A stretch of DNA of 64,000 nucleotides from Nocardia sp. NBC_01327 (GTDB lineage: Bacteria > Actinomycetota > Actinomycetes > Mycobacteriales > Mycobacteriaceae): positions 6,138,001-6,202,000 of the forward strand of contig NZ_CP108383.1 of NCBI RefSeq assembly GCF_035958815.1, given 5' to 3'. Positions 1 to 7,386 of this stretch are shown one piece after another; the stretch's first letter is position 1, and every line of letters begins with the position of its first letter. The position numbers were made by a program, and so were the translations under genes. The notes under the pieces were generated by a model, which saw only the letters and a list, made by a program, of their open reading frames with translations, ran no database searches and was not told the origin of the DNA.

Positions 1-619
1 TCTCGATGAGCTGATTGATCTGCTCACGCAGAACAGCTGCACCGCCGACCGGGCGATGCAGGACCGCCTCGTCCAGCACGGCCCAGAAGCTGGGCGCGCT
101 CGGACGGGTCAGCAGTTCTTGACGGTGCCGACGCAGCGATACGCGCCGCTCACCGTCCTCATCATGACCAAGAGCGACGATGGAGCGCGCGTAATCGGCT
201 GTTTGCAGCAGACCCGGAACCAGTTGGCCCTCATAGGTCCTGATGGACTTGGCCGCGTATTCCAGGCCTAGATAGGTCTCGAACCAGGGTGGCAGCAGGT
301 CGCTGTAGCGATGCCACCAGCCTGGTTCATTGGCCTTGCGGACCAGATCGAGGAACTGCTCACGCTCACCGGGATCGTCGACCTTATAGAGGCTCAACAG
401 ATCCCGGATGTCACGCTCCTTGAATCCGGTTCGCCCGAGTTCCAGGCGACTGATCTTGGCATGGGAACCGCGAATATGCTCACCCGCGGCCTCCCGGGTG
501 ATGCCGTTGAGTTCCCTCAGCTTTCGTAGCTGCCCGCCCACTGCAATACGCAGTGCGGTCGGGCCACGGTCTACGACAGCGGAATTCGCCCGACCGTGAG
601 GAACGGGTTCTGCGATCAT
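1..619 (-). CDS. XRE-family HTH regulator with DUF5753 domain (3' end cut by window)
   Basis: Only about 206 N-terminal residues are visible; the reading frame runs off the left edge. Residues about 18-75 form a Cro/C1-type helix-turn-helix (start TALRIAVGGQLRKL, recognition part GSHAKISRLELG). The following part (WWHRYSDLLPPWFETYLGLE, then YEGQLVPGLLQTADYA) is the typical opening of DUF5753, the ligand or partner domain of this actinobacterial regulator class. The ATG at 617-619 is chosen because it gives the usual short N-terminal extension. It is the second gene after a DUF397 gene 85 bp upstream on the same strand. In known pairs of the WhiJ type the HTH protein and the DUF397 protein work together in developmental or stress regulation; the targets here are unknown. 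Confidence 0.9.
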   Translation of the reverse strand, partial: MIAEPVPHGRANSAVVDRGPTALRIAVGGQLRKLRELNGITREAAGEHIRGSHAKISRLELGRTGFKERDIRDLLSLYKVDDPGEREQFLDLVRKANEPGWWHRYSDLLPPWFETYLGLEYAAKSIRTYEGQLVPGLLQTADYARSIVALGHDEDGERRVSLRRHRQELLTRPSAPSFWAVLDEAVLHRPVGGAAVLREQINQLIE

Positions 620-704
620 GGGGTCCACTCCGATGCTCGGATTTGCCGGCAGTGGGCCACAACCGCACGTCGCGAACCACCGCGCCGATTGCCAATGCTA
701 CCGC

Positions 705-941
705 TCAGAACGCCAGATCGTCGAACTCTCCGCTCTTGGCGCCCAACAGGAAGCATTCGATCTCGGGGCGGGTGTAGACCAGCACCGATCCTTCCGGGTC
801 CCGTGAGTTCCGCATGGCTACCTCGCCGTTCGCCAGTTTCGCGAGTTCCACGCAGTTACCGCTGGGGTTGCTGAAAGTGCTCTTGCGCCAAGAGAGTTCG
901 TTGGGGTTGATGTCGAGATGGGTTGCCGGGATTTCCATCAT
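705..941 (-). CDS. DUF397 domain protein
   Basis: This 78-residue protein carries the DUF397 signature: LSWRKSTFSNPSGNCVELA, then VAMRNSRDPEGSVLVYT and a C-terminal segment ending FLLGAKSGEFDDLAF. DUF397 proteins are small cytoplasmic partners of XRE/DUF5753 regulators. The ATG at 939-941 is preferred over longer starts because GGAG lies 8 nt upstream (positions 950-953 on the minus strand). The partner HTH gene follows 85 bp downstream, so the pair is probably co-transcribed. More often the HTH gene comes first. The region ahead of the start holds a 26-bp near-palindrome that is a likely autoregulatory site. Confidence 0.9.
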   Translation of the reverse strand: MMEIPATHLDINPNELSWRKSTFSNPSGNCVELAKLANGEVAMRNSRDPEGSVLVYTRPEIECFLLGAKSGEFDDLAF

Positions 942-1005
942 TTCAGACTCCTTGCCAGTACCGCCCGCAGACGGTGGTCCAGTACTTGCAAATGTTCGGC
1001 CAAAT

Positions 1006-1031
1006 GTTCTTGCAGTTGCAACCGCAAGAAC
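1006..1031. promoter_or_regulatory. 26-bp composite palindrome, putative operator of the DUF397/HTH pair
   Basis: Outer arms GTTCTTGC (1006-1013) and GCAAGAAC (1024-1031) share their centre with an inner perfect palindrome GTTGCAAC (1015-1022). Only the two bases between inner and outer parts break the symmetry. A direct repeat CAAATGTTC at 989-997 and 1001-1009 runs into the left arm. The site is 65-90 bp upstream of the DUF397 start, where an operator would be expected. Binding by the adjacent HTH protein is inferred. Confidence 0.6.
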
Positions 1032-1435
1032 GACGATAGCACGCGGGTAGCCCGCTATCGATGGCATAAATCGGGCATATCCTTTGCAACACAACAGGTT
1101 TGATCTTGTTCAGCCAGGTTGCGATGCGAAGTTGTGAAGAAATTTCGACAATACGTACCGGTAGGTCTTATTTATCAAGACATTTGGGCTGGCTACCCGC
1201 CAACGGGCAATACCTGGCGAACCTTCGGGCGGCACGGAACGCCGAGGCGGAACACGGGCGCCGTTGCGGACATTTCGAACGCCGGCCGTCCGGCACGTAA
1301 TCCCTGGCGCCACAACAACACCGAAACGGACGAAACCCGACGACACGAGCGTTCGACCGTGCAGATGTACTTGCATCTGCCTCTTTCACCCTCATACACT
1401 CAGTGGAACCATTCACCCTCGGCAAGAGGCATCCC
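1032..1435. other. Intergenic region without a recognised gene
   Basis: No convincing coding frame is seen. It contains short palindromes only: TACCGGTA at 1156-1163, GTCTT/AAGAC arms at 1165-1181, and a 7-bp hairpin GCAGATG/CATCTGC at 1361-1380 just ahead of the small gene at 1436. It probably carries the promoters of the two divergent units. Confidence 0.4.
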
Positions 1436-1612
1436 ATGACACAGATGCTCGCCCACAGCACCGATATCTCCGGTGACGGCTGCGAGAACGAACCACGCAG
1501 TCTCACCTATCGCAAGGCGCGCGCACTCCTGCGTGTGCACGATCAGCACTTCGCCTGCCGGCAGTATCTCGCTGCGGTGGCGTATCTTTCGGCAGACAAC
1601 GACGTCGACTGA
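1436..1612 (+). CDS. Small hypothetical protein (58 aa)
   Basis: The protein is MTQMLAHSTDISG followed by a basic helical stretch (LTYRKARALLRVHDQHFA) and a C-terminal CRQYLAAVAYLSADNDVD. It has no signal peptide or membrane segment. A GTG start at 1403 is possible, but the ATG at 1436 has AGAGG about 8 nt upstream. The even codon pattern and the charged helical middle suggest a real small protein; I do not recognise a family with certainty. Confidence 0.5.
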   Translation: MTQMLAHSTDISGDGCENEPRSLTYRKARALLRVHDQHFACRQYLAAVAYLSADNDVD

Positions 1613-1748
1613 TTCCGCCGCACGACCGATCCGATCCAGCGCACAGCTGATTCCTGTGTGCGGCAACTGAATTCTTCCCCTTGCGCAACACGGCTCCGGG
1701 CGGGTACTCCGGATAGAGAACCCCGTCCTCTCGTGGAAGTGCGCCAAG

Positions 1749-2057
1749 ATGATTCTGACTGCTGCCCACGAAGTGCTCACTCAGCACCTGCTCACCCAGA
1801 GCGTCCTCGCCCAGCTGGGCAACCCCACGCCCGAGACGCCACCGGTGGCGGACAAGCTCATGCGGCTGGTCCGCTACTTCACCTGGTTCGTACTACTCGC
1901 GGGGGTCCTCGCCATCATCTTCGCCGGCGGCAAGTTCGCCTGGGAGAAGTGGAACGGCGGCTCGCTCACCGCCCCGAAGCAGATCGCGGGCGCGCTGATC
2001 GGCGGCATCATCGCCACCAGCGCGGGCACCATTATGAATGCCGTCATCGGGCAATAA
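1749..2057 (+). CDS. Small two-segment membrane protein
   Basis: 102 residues. Two hydrophobic segments are visible: about residues 42-62 (YFTWFVLLAGVLAIIFAGG) and about 78-100 (IAGALIGGIIATSAGTIMNAVIG). The amphipathic N-terminus and Gly/Ala-rich second helix resemble the small pilin-like (VirB2/TrbC-type) proteins of actinobacterial conjugation and secretion loci, but no other transfer gene is nearby, so this is only a resemblance. GGAAG lies about 10 nt before the ATG. Confidence 0.65.
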   Translation: MILTAAHEVLTQHLLTQSVLAQLGNPTPETPPVADKLMRLVRYFTWFVLLAGVLAIIFAGGKFAWEKWNGGSLTAPKQIAGALIGGIIATSAGTIMNAVIGQ

Positions 2058-2091
2058 GCGCTGTCGTCTCAGACAAGACCGGCCGAATCCG

Positions 2092-2868
2092 TTACGCCGT
2101 GGCGGCGTGCACGGTCTCCTCTTCGAGCCCGGTGGTGCCCACCAGCTCCTCGAATCGCGCCACCACCTTCTGGTGGTAGAGCCCGAACAGATCCTCGAAC
2201 AGCGCCAGCTGCGCCTCACTCGGACCGTTGTCCGATTCCCACACCGCAACCAGCGCGCGCCAGACCAGCACATGCAGATCCGGCGAGACCGCGAAGTAGG
2301 CCTGCACCGCCTCCGGCACCTCGAGCACCATCTCACCGATGGAGTTCAGGACCGCGCGCTGCATGACGTGCCCGAGGGCGGTCAGCATCCGGCGCAGCAG
2401 GCCCAGCTCGATGCGCAGCATGCGGTACTGGTCCGGATCCGCGCTGCGCGCAAGGGTTTCCAGCTCGTCGATATCGGCCTTGAATTCGCCGGGATCGATG
2501 GCGCGATCGCTGCCGGTGTAGGCGAGCAGCGCCTCCAGCGCGATGCCGCGCTCCTCCTCGACAATATTGCCGAACATGTCCGCGACCAGTTCGGGCTCCG
2601 GCATGGAGAGCCGGAACAGTCGCCGGTACACATCCACCCCGCCCTCGGCGCGGACATCGCGGATCACGAATCCCTTGCCGCGGTGCGCATCCACGAATCC
2701 GTAGGACTCCAGCCGTCCCAGAATCAGTTGCGCCGTCGCACGATTCAGGTCGAACTCATCCGCGACCTGTCGAACGGACGGCATGAGGCCACCGGGCGTG
2801 TACTGCCCGGATGCCACGCGGCGCGCCAACTCGTCTGCAACGTCGGCGACGACCGTCCGGTCACCCAT
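2092..2868 (-). CDS. GntR-family regulator with FadR/FCD-like C-terminal domain
   Basis: 258 residues. The winged helix covers about residues 8-72: VADELARRVASGQYTPGG, then MPSVRQVADEFDLNRATAQ and the wing YGFVDAHRGKGFVI. The all-helical C-terminal part (about 85-255) is of the ligand-binding FCD type. The gene is divergent from the APC permease gene, and a site TAGTCGGACAA that fits the FadR-type consensus TNGTNNNACNA lies between them. Autoregulation and control of the permease are therefore likely. The ligand is unknown. Confidence 0.88.
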   Translation of the reverse strand: MGDRTVVADVADELARRVASGQYTPGGLMPSVRQVADEFDLNRATAQLILGRLESYGFVDAHRGKGFVIRDVRAEGGVDVYRRLFRLSMPEPELVADMFGNIVEEERGIALEALLAYTGSDRAIDPGEFKADIDELETLARSADPDQYRMLRIELGLLRRMLTALGHVMQRAVLNSIGEMVLEVPEAVQAYFAVSPDLHVLVWRALVAVWESDNGPSEAQLALFEDLFGLYHQKVVARFEELVGTTGLEEETVHAATA

Positions 2869-2917
2869 CGTGTCACCTCTCCTGAATCTGGTTCACGTCC
2901 CAGACAGTGTATGTGGT

Positions 2918-2928
2918 TAGTCGGACAA
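2918..2928. promoter_or_regulatory. FadR-type GntR operator
   Basis: TAGTCGGACAA matches TNGTNNNACNA, the consensus of FadR-subfamily GntR regulators, exactly. It is 50 bp upstream of the GntR start and about 114 bp upstream of the permease start. The match in this position is strong; binding is inferred. Confidence 0.65.
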
Positions 2929-3041
2929 CTGCACAAGTCTCGGAGCTCGCAAGGAGAAGCACCGCGATTCAATGCATCTTTACGGAATCCATACGGCGTG
3001 CGCACCGGTTCGTCAGGATTTCCCGCTTAGGCTCAGCCACC

Positions 3042-5063
3042 GTGGTTTCACCGATCGATGTCGCCAAACGACTTGTTCTCGGGCGACCGTTTCGCAGCGA
3101 TCGACTCGGCGAGACCCTGCTGCCGAAACGGCTGGCCCTGCCCATCTTCGCCAGCGATCCGCTGTCGTCGGTGGCCTATGCGACCCAGGAGATCCTGCTC
3201 ATTCTCACCCTGGGTGGGCTGAGCTATCTGCATTTCACCCCATTGGTGGCCGGCGGCGTGGTGGTGCTGCTCGCGGTGGTGGCGCTGTCCTACCGGCAGG
3301 TGGTGCAGGCGTACCCGTCCGGCGGCGGCTCCTACGAGGTGGTGGCGGAGAATCTGGGCGCGCTGCCCGGACTGGTCGTGGCGGCGGCGCTGCTCGTCGA
3401 CTATGTCATGACGGTGGCTGTCTCGGTCGCGGCCGGTGTCGACAACATCATCTCCGCGGTCCCGGACCTGAATCCGTATCGGGTCGCGATCAATCTCGCC
3501 TTCATCGCCTTCCTCACCGCCATGAATCTGCGCGGCGTGCGCGAATCCGGTCGCCTGTTCGCCATACCCACCTACGGATTCATCATCGGCGTGCTGGTGC
3601 TCATCGTGTTCGGGTTCGGCGAGATGCTGCTGGGGCACACCCCCGTCGCCGAGAGCGCGCACTATCAGATCCATGCCGAGCAGGTCGGGCTCTCCACCGC
3701 CGGTCTGGCCTTCCTGCTGCTGCGCGCCTTCTCCTCCGGCTGTACCGCGCTCACCGGCGCGGAGGCGATTTCGAACGGTGTGCCCGCCTTCCGGAAACCC
3801 AAGGCGCTCAATGCGGCCCGCACCATGACGGCCATGGGCGTGATCGCCATCGTCATGTTCACCGGCGTCACCGCACTGGCCATGATCACCAAGACCAAGG
3901 TCACCGAGAACGCCTGCGATCTCATCGGTTTCCCGGGCGACTGCCACAGCGCCGCGCAGAAGACCGTCATCGCGCAGATCACCGCCGCGGTCTTCGGCGG
4001 GCACAGCATCGCCTTCTACTACCTCATGGTGACCACCGCGCTCATCCTCGTGCTGGCCGCCAATACCGCCTACAACGGCTTCCCGCTGCTGAACTCGATT
4101 CTGGCGCAGCGCCGCTATATGCCGCGGCAGCTGCACACCCGCGGCGACCGGCTGGCCTTCTCCAACGGCATCATTCTGCTGGCCGTCGTCGCCGGGATTC
4201 TGATCTACGCGTTCCACGGGTCGACCACGCGGCTGATCCAGCTCTATATCGTGGGTGTGTTCACCTCCTTCACGCTGTGCCAGATCGGCATGGTGCGGCA
4301 CTGGAACCGCGAATTGCGTTCGGACCAGAGCAATTCGGACCAGAGCAAAGCCGACCGCCTGCGCATCCACCGGGCCCGTGCCATCAATGCCTTCGGCGCG
4401 TGCTTCACCGGTGTGGTGCTGGTGGTCGTCATGGTCACCAAGTTCACCCACGGCGCGTATCTGGTGGTGATCGCCATGCCGATCCTGGTGGCGATCATGT
4501 GGCTCATCCACCGGCACTACACGGCGGTGCGGGCCGAACTGGACATCGACCCGGACGATCTGGAGACCCTGCCCGGCCGGGTGCATGCCCTGGTGCTGGT
4601 TTCGGGCTGGCACAAGGCCACGCACCGGGCCATCCAGTTCGCCCGCGCGACGCGGCCGGACACGCTGACCGCCGTCACCGTCAATGTCGACGAGTCCGAT
4701 ACCCGCCGGCTCGCGGACGCCTGGGATCGCAATCATGTGGGCATCCCGCTGAAGGTGATCGAATCGCCGTATCGGGAGATCACCGGCCCGGTCGTCGAGG
4801 AGATCAAGCGGCAGCGCAGGTCCCGCCCGCGTGATGTGGTCAGCGTCTTCATCCCCGAGTACGTGGTGGGCCGCTGGTGGGAGAACCTGCTGCACAATCA
4901 GAGTTCGCTGCGGCTCAAGGCGCGGCTGCTCTTCGAACCGGGTGTCATGGTGACCAGCGTGCCCTTCCAGTTGCAGTCCTCGCGGAACCGCGACTTCCAC
5001 GCGGTGGAGCATCGCGCGGGCGAGGTGCGGCGGGGCATCACCGGTCCGGGCGACCCGCGCTGA
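3042..5063 (+). CDS. APC-superfamily permease with cytoplasmic C-terminal domain (Rv2690c-like)
   Basis: 673 residues from the GTG at 3042. After a basic N-terminus (AKRLVLGRPFRSDRLGETLL) comes the APC core with about 12 membrane segments (residues about 30-460), opening with LALPIFASDPLSSVAYATQE. The last about 170 residues are soluble, with a Rossmann-like or UspA-like pattern (VHALVLVSGWHKATHRAIQFA, TLTAVTVNVDES). This layout matches the mycobacterial integral membrane protein Rv2690c. It should transport an amino acid or similar solute across the cytoplasmic membrane. The frame is open further upstream to 2907, but homologous sequence starts at about 3042. Confidence 0.85.
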   Translation: MVSPIDVAKRLVLGRPFRSDRLGETLLPKRLALPIFASDPLSSVAYATQEILLILTLGGLSYLHFTPLVAGGVVVLLAVVALSYRQVVQAYPSGGGSYEVVAENLGALPGLVVAAALLVDYVMTVAVSVAAGVDNIISAVPDLNPYRVAINLAFIAFLTAMNLRGVRESGRLFAIPTYGFIIGVLVLIVFGFGEMLLGHTPVAESAHYQIHAEQVGLSTAGLAFLLLRAFSSGCTALTGAEAISNGVPAFRKPKALNAARTMTAMGVIAIVMFTGVTALAMITKTKVTENACDLIGFPGDCHSAAQKTVIAQITAAVFGGHSIAFYYLMVTTALILVLAANTAYNGFPLLNSILAQRRYMPRQLHTRGDRLAFSNGIILLAVVAGILIYAFHGSTTRLIQLYIVGVFTSFTLCQIGMVRHWNRELRSDQSNSDQSKADRLRIHRARAINAFGACFTGVVLVVVMVTKFTHGAYLVVIAMPILVAIMWLIHRHYTAVRAELDIDPDDLETLPGRVHALVLVSGWHKATHRAIQFARATRPDTLTAVTVNVDESDTRRLADAWDRNHVGIPLKVIESPYREITGPVVEEIKRQRRSRPRDVVSVFIPEYVVGRWWENLLHNQSSLRLKARLLFEPGVMVTSVPFQLQSSRNRDFHAVEHRAGEVRRGITGPGDPR

Positions 5064-5066
5064 CCC

Positions 5067-5414
5067 CTACTCGTCCTCGCCCGCACCCTCGAAATTCCAC
5101 CGCTCCGACCACTGCCACAGCGGTTCCAGTGCCAGCCCGAGTTCGCTTCCGGCATCGGTCAATTCGTAGGACTTGTCGGGTTTCTTGAGCACCACGCCCA
5201 CCTCCTGCAGCCGCTGCATGCGCACCGACAGCATGCTCGACGAGCAATTGCCCATGCGGCGGCGCAGTTCCAGGAAGCCCAGCGGACCGGGCTCGAGTTC
5301 CCAGATCACGCGCAGCATCCAGCGCTGTCCGAGCAGGTCCATGGCGGCGAGCACAGGCGCCGCCGAGTGCTGGGCGCGGCTCTTGCCCGCCGCGAGTTGC
5401 CTTGCGCTTCTCAT
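5067..5414 (-). CDS. HxlR-family winged-helix regulator
   Basis: 115 residues. The HxlR pattern is clear: LAAMDLLGQRWMLRVIWELEPGPLGFLELRRRMG, then SSMLSVRMQRLQEVGVV and the wing YELTDAGSELG. The protein lacks the usual N-terminal Cys redox sensor, so it is not obviously a thiol-sensing member. The ATG at 5412-5414 is the first start in frame before the family homology. The gene is divergent from an SDR gene, with an 18-bp inverted repeat directly upstream. It ends 3 bp after the permease stop, in convergent orientation. Confidence 0.88.
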   Translation of the reverse strand: MRSARQLAAGKSRAQHSAAPVLAAMDLLGQRWMLRVIWELEPGPLGFLELRRRMGNCSSSMLSVRMQRLQEVGVVLKKPDKSYELTDAGSELGLALEPLWQWSERWNFEGAGEDE

Positions 5415-5417
5415 TTC

Positions 5418-5435
5418 GAACCACCATATTGGTTC
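5418..5435. promoter_or_regulatory. 18-bp inverted repeat, putative HxlR operator
   Basis: Perfect arms GAACCA (5418-5423) and TGGTTC (5430-5435) flank the 6-bp centre CCATAT. The repeat lies 3 bp upstream of the HxlR start codon and 39 bp upstream of the divergent SDR start, so one protein could control both genes. Confidence 0.6.
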
Positions 5436-5474
5436 TGAATCAGAAGCGTTCGTCGGGGGCTGGAAGGACTGGGT

Positions 5475-6221
5475 ATGCAGCGAATCGTGTTGGTTACCGG
5501 CGCATCTCGCGGTATCGGTGCGGAGACCGCACGGGTGCTGGCCGCACGCGGGGATCACGTGGTTGTCAACTATCGGGAGAAGCGCAAGCGCGCGGAGGTG
5601 ATCGCGGCCGAGATCGCCGCCGCCGGGGGCAGCGCCTCGGTGGCCGGTGCGGATATCGCCGACCCGGACAGTGCGCGGGCGCTCATCGATGCCGTGGCCG
5701 GCGAGTTCGGGCGGCTGGATGTGCTGGTGCTCAACGCCTCCGGCGGGCTGGAACGTGATGCGGCGCCCGAGTACGCCATGCGGCTCAATCGCGATGCGCA
5801 GACCCGGCTGGCGCGGCACGCGCTCGAACACCTCCCGCCGGGCGGGCGCCTCGTGTTCGTCACCAGCCATCAGGCGCACTTCTCCGCGACCCGGCCCGTG
5901 CCCACCGGCTATGAGCCGATTGCCGCGAGCAAGCGCGCCGGGGAGGATGCGCTGCGCGAGATGATCCCCGAATTCGACAGTCGCGGAATCGGTTTCACGG
6001 TCGTCTCCGGCGATATGATCGACGGCACGATCATCGTGCGACTGCTGGAACGCCGTGATCCCGAGGCGGTGACCGCGCGACGCGAGCACGGTTCCCTGCC
6101 GACGGTCGAGGAATTCGCGACCGCGGTCGCCGATGCGACACTCGCCGATACCGAGCCCGGTCACACCGTGTACGTCGGCGGCCGGGACTTCGCCCTGCCC
6201 GCCGCGGAAAACAGCTGGTGA
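5475..6221 (+). CDS. SDR-family oxidoreductase with atypical active site
   Basis: 248 residues with an N-terminal Rossmann fold: TGASRGIG at about residues 9-16 and the LVLNASGG equivalent of NNAG. The expected YxxxK reads IAASK (in YEPIAASKRAGED), so the catalytic Tyr position holds Ile; a Tyr lies three residues earlier. The fold and the nucleotide site are intact, so it may be a divergent reductase or an NAD(P)-binding protein without classical SDR chemistry. GGAAGGA precedes the ATG. It is divergent from the HxlR gene and is its likely target. Confidence 0.85.
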   Translation: MQRIVLVTGASRGIGAETARVLAARGDHVVVNYREKRKRAEVIAAEIAAAGGSASVAGADIADPDSARALIDAVAGEFGRLDVLVLNASGGLERDAAPEYAMRLNRDAQTRLARHALEHLPPGGRLVFVTSHQAHFSATRPVPTGYEPIAASKRAGEDALREMIPEFDSRGIGFTVVSGDMIDGTIIVRLLERRDPEAVTARREHGSLPTVEEFATAVADATLADTEPGHTVYVGGRDFALPAAENSW

Positions 6222-6250
6222 GCATTGCGGCCGCATGACAGCATCATTCG

Positions 6251-6901
6251 ATGCCGCACCTGGTCCACGTCCTTCCCGCCTTCCTGCTCGCATGCCTGAT
6301 CCTGGCCGCGCTGCCCGGCCCCGCCACCGCGCTGTTCCTGCAGCGTTCGGTGCGCGACGGCCGCCGGGCCGGGTTGGCGGCGGTGGTCGGCAATGAGATC
6401 GGCGTCTTCGGATGGACCATGGCAGGAGGCGCGGGCCTGTCCGCGCTGCTGATCGCCAACCGCATGCTGAGTCTGGTGATCCACATCGTGGGCGCGGTGG
6501 TGCTCATCTGGCTCGGTATCCAAGCCTGGCGCGGTGCACGCCGGTCCGCGGCCGAGGACACTTTCGGGGCGGCCCTGACCTCGGCGCTGCCGCGTGGCCG
6601 CACACCTGCCGCCGCCTTCCGCGCCTCGCTCGTCTCCATTGCCGCCAATCCGAAGGCCGCCGTCTTCGGGCTGACGATTCTGCCGCAATTCCTGCCGGCC
6701 GACGGCCCGGTGCTGGCGACCGTTGTGGCGCTGGCGGTGATCCAGCTCGTCATCGACACCCTCTGGTGCGTGGGCGTCGTGCTGGCCGCCGATCGGGCGG
6801 GAGCCTGGTTGCGGCGCACCGCGATCCGGCAGCGGGTCGAGCGGGCGCTGGCCGCGGTACTGGTGGGGCTGGGCCTCGGTCTCGCGGCCGAGGCGCGCTG
6901 A
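6251..6901 (+). CDS. LysE/RhtB-family exporter
   Basis: 216 residues, about six membrane segments. The N-terminal signature LAALPGPATALFLQRSVRDGRRAG corresponds to the PGP motif and first cytoplasmic loop of LysE/RhtB amino-acid exporters, and IAANPKAAVFGLTILPQF matches the conserved NPK segment before the fourth helix. Such proteins export amino acids or their derivatives. It starts 29 bp after the SDR gene, so the two may be co-transcribed. Confidence 0.88.
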   Translation: MPHLVHVLPAFLLACLILAALPGPATALFLQRSVRDGRRAGLAAVVGNEIGVFGWTMAGGAGLSALLIANRMLSLVIHIVGAVVLIWLGIQAWRGARRSAAEDTFGAALTSALPRGRTPAAAFRASLVSIAANPKAAVFGLTILPQFLPADGPVLATVVALAVIQLVIDTLWCVGVVLAADRAGAWLRRTAIRQRVERALAAVLVGLGLGLAAEAR

Positions 6902-6995
6902 GCCGGCGGGAGGCGGCCCGGGGACGTTCGCAGGCCTAGTGTTTGTGGGTGACCGCGGGTTCGAGCGGGTACTGCGGCGGCGAGGAGGTGCGGGC

Positions 6996-7343
6996 ATGGT
7001 CGACGACGTCGGCAGGAGCTGGAACGATCCGCCCACATTGCGGCGGGCGGTGCGCTATGTGGTGGCGGTCCTGATTCTCACCGGCGCGGTGGTCGCGCTG
7101 GCCCTGGTGTGGGCCGCCTCGCGACCGCAATGCCTGAACGCCTCGCTGATGTGCGATTCCGCCGCGCGTCTCGCCGTCGCCCTGGGACCTGCCATTGTGC
7201 TGCTGCTGGGCGGTCTCGGCGCGTTTGTCATCACGTTCCGGGAGTGGCGAGCAGCGCGGCCGTGGACGATCTGGCAGGGCGCCGGATGGTTCCTGTTCAC
7301 CACCATGGTCATCTATCTGAGCATCGCGGGCGGCGCGGGCTGA
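6996..7343 (+). CDS. Small three-segment membrane protein
   Basis: 115 residues with three hydrophobic segments (about 18-42, 61-84, 95-112) and a short external loop with two Cys (RPQCLNASLMCDSA) that could form a disulfide. The ATG at 6996 is chosen over an upstream start because GAGGAGG (6981-6987) lies at good distance. I do not recognise a family. It follows the LysE gene by 94 bp and is convergent with the MpaB-type gene. Confidence 0.6.
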   Translation: MVDDVGRSWNDPPTLRRAVRYVVAVLILTGAVVALALVWAASRPQCLNASLMCDSAARLAVALGPAIVLLLGGLGAFVITFREWRAARPWTIWQGAGWFLFTTMVIYLSIAGGAG

Positions 7344-7386
7344 TCCGTCGGTTCACACCGGGCGCCTCCGTCGGTTCACACCGGGC
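7344..7386. repeat. Tandem 20-bp direct repeat spanning the end of the MpaB-type gene
   Basis: The same 20 bp, beginning TCCGTCGG and ending CACCGGGC, occur at 7344-7363 and 7367-7386, separated by 3 bp. The second copy includes the stop codon (7376-7378) and last codons of the minus-strand gene; the first copy is non-coding. This looks like a recent local duplication. Confidence 0.85.

Noticed and set aside
12-600. Short plus-strand frames at the left edge
   Set aside because: They lie inside the clear DUF5753-HTH gene on the other strand.
1361-1380. Hairpin GCAGATG/CATCTGC considered as a terminator
   Set aside because: No gene ends before it on either strand at a fitting distance and no U tract; left as an unassigned hairpin.
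3048-5012. 654-residue minus-strand frame opposite the APC permease
   Set aside because: His/Gln/Asp/Gly-rich composition without hydrophobic core; it is the antisense of a clear membrane transporter gene, as usual in GC-rich DNA.
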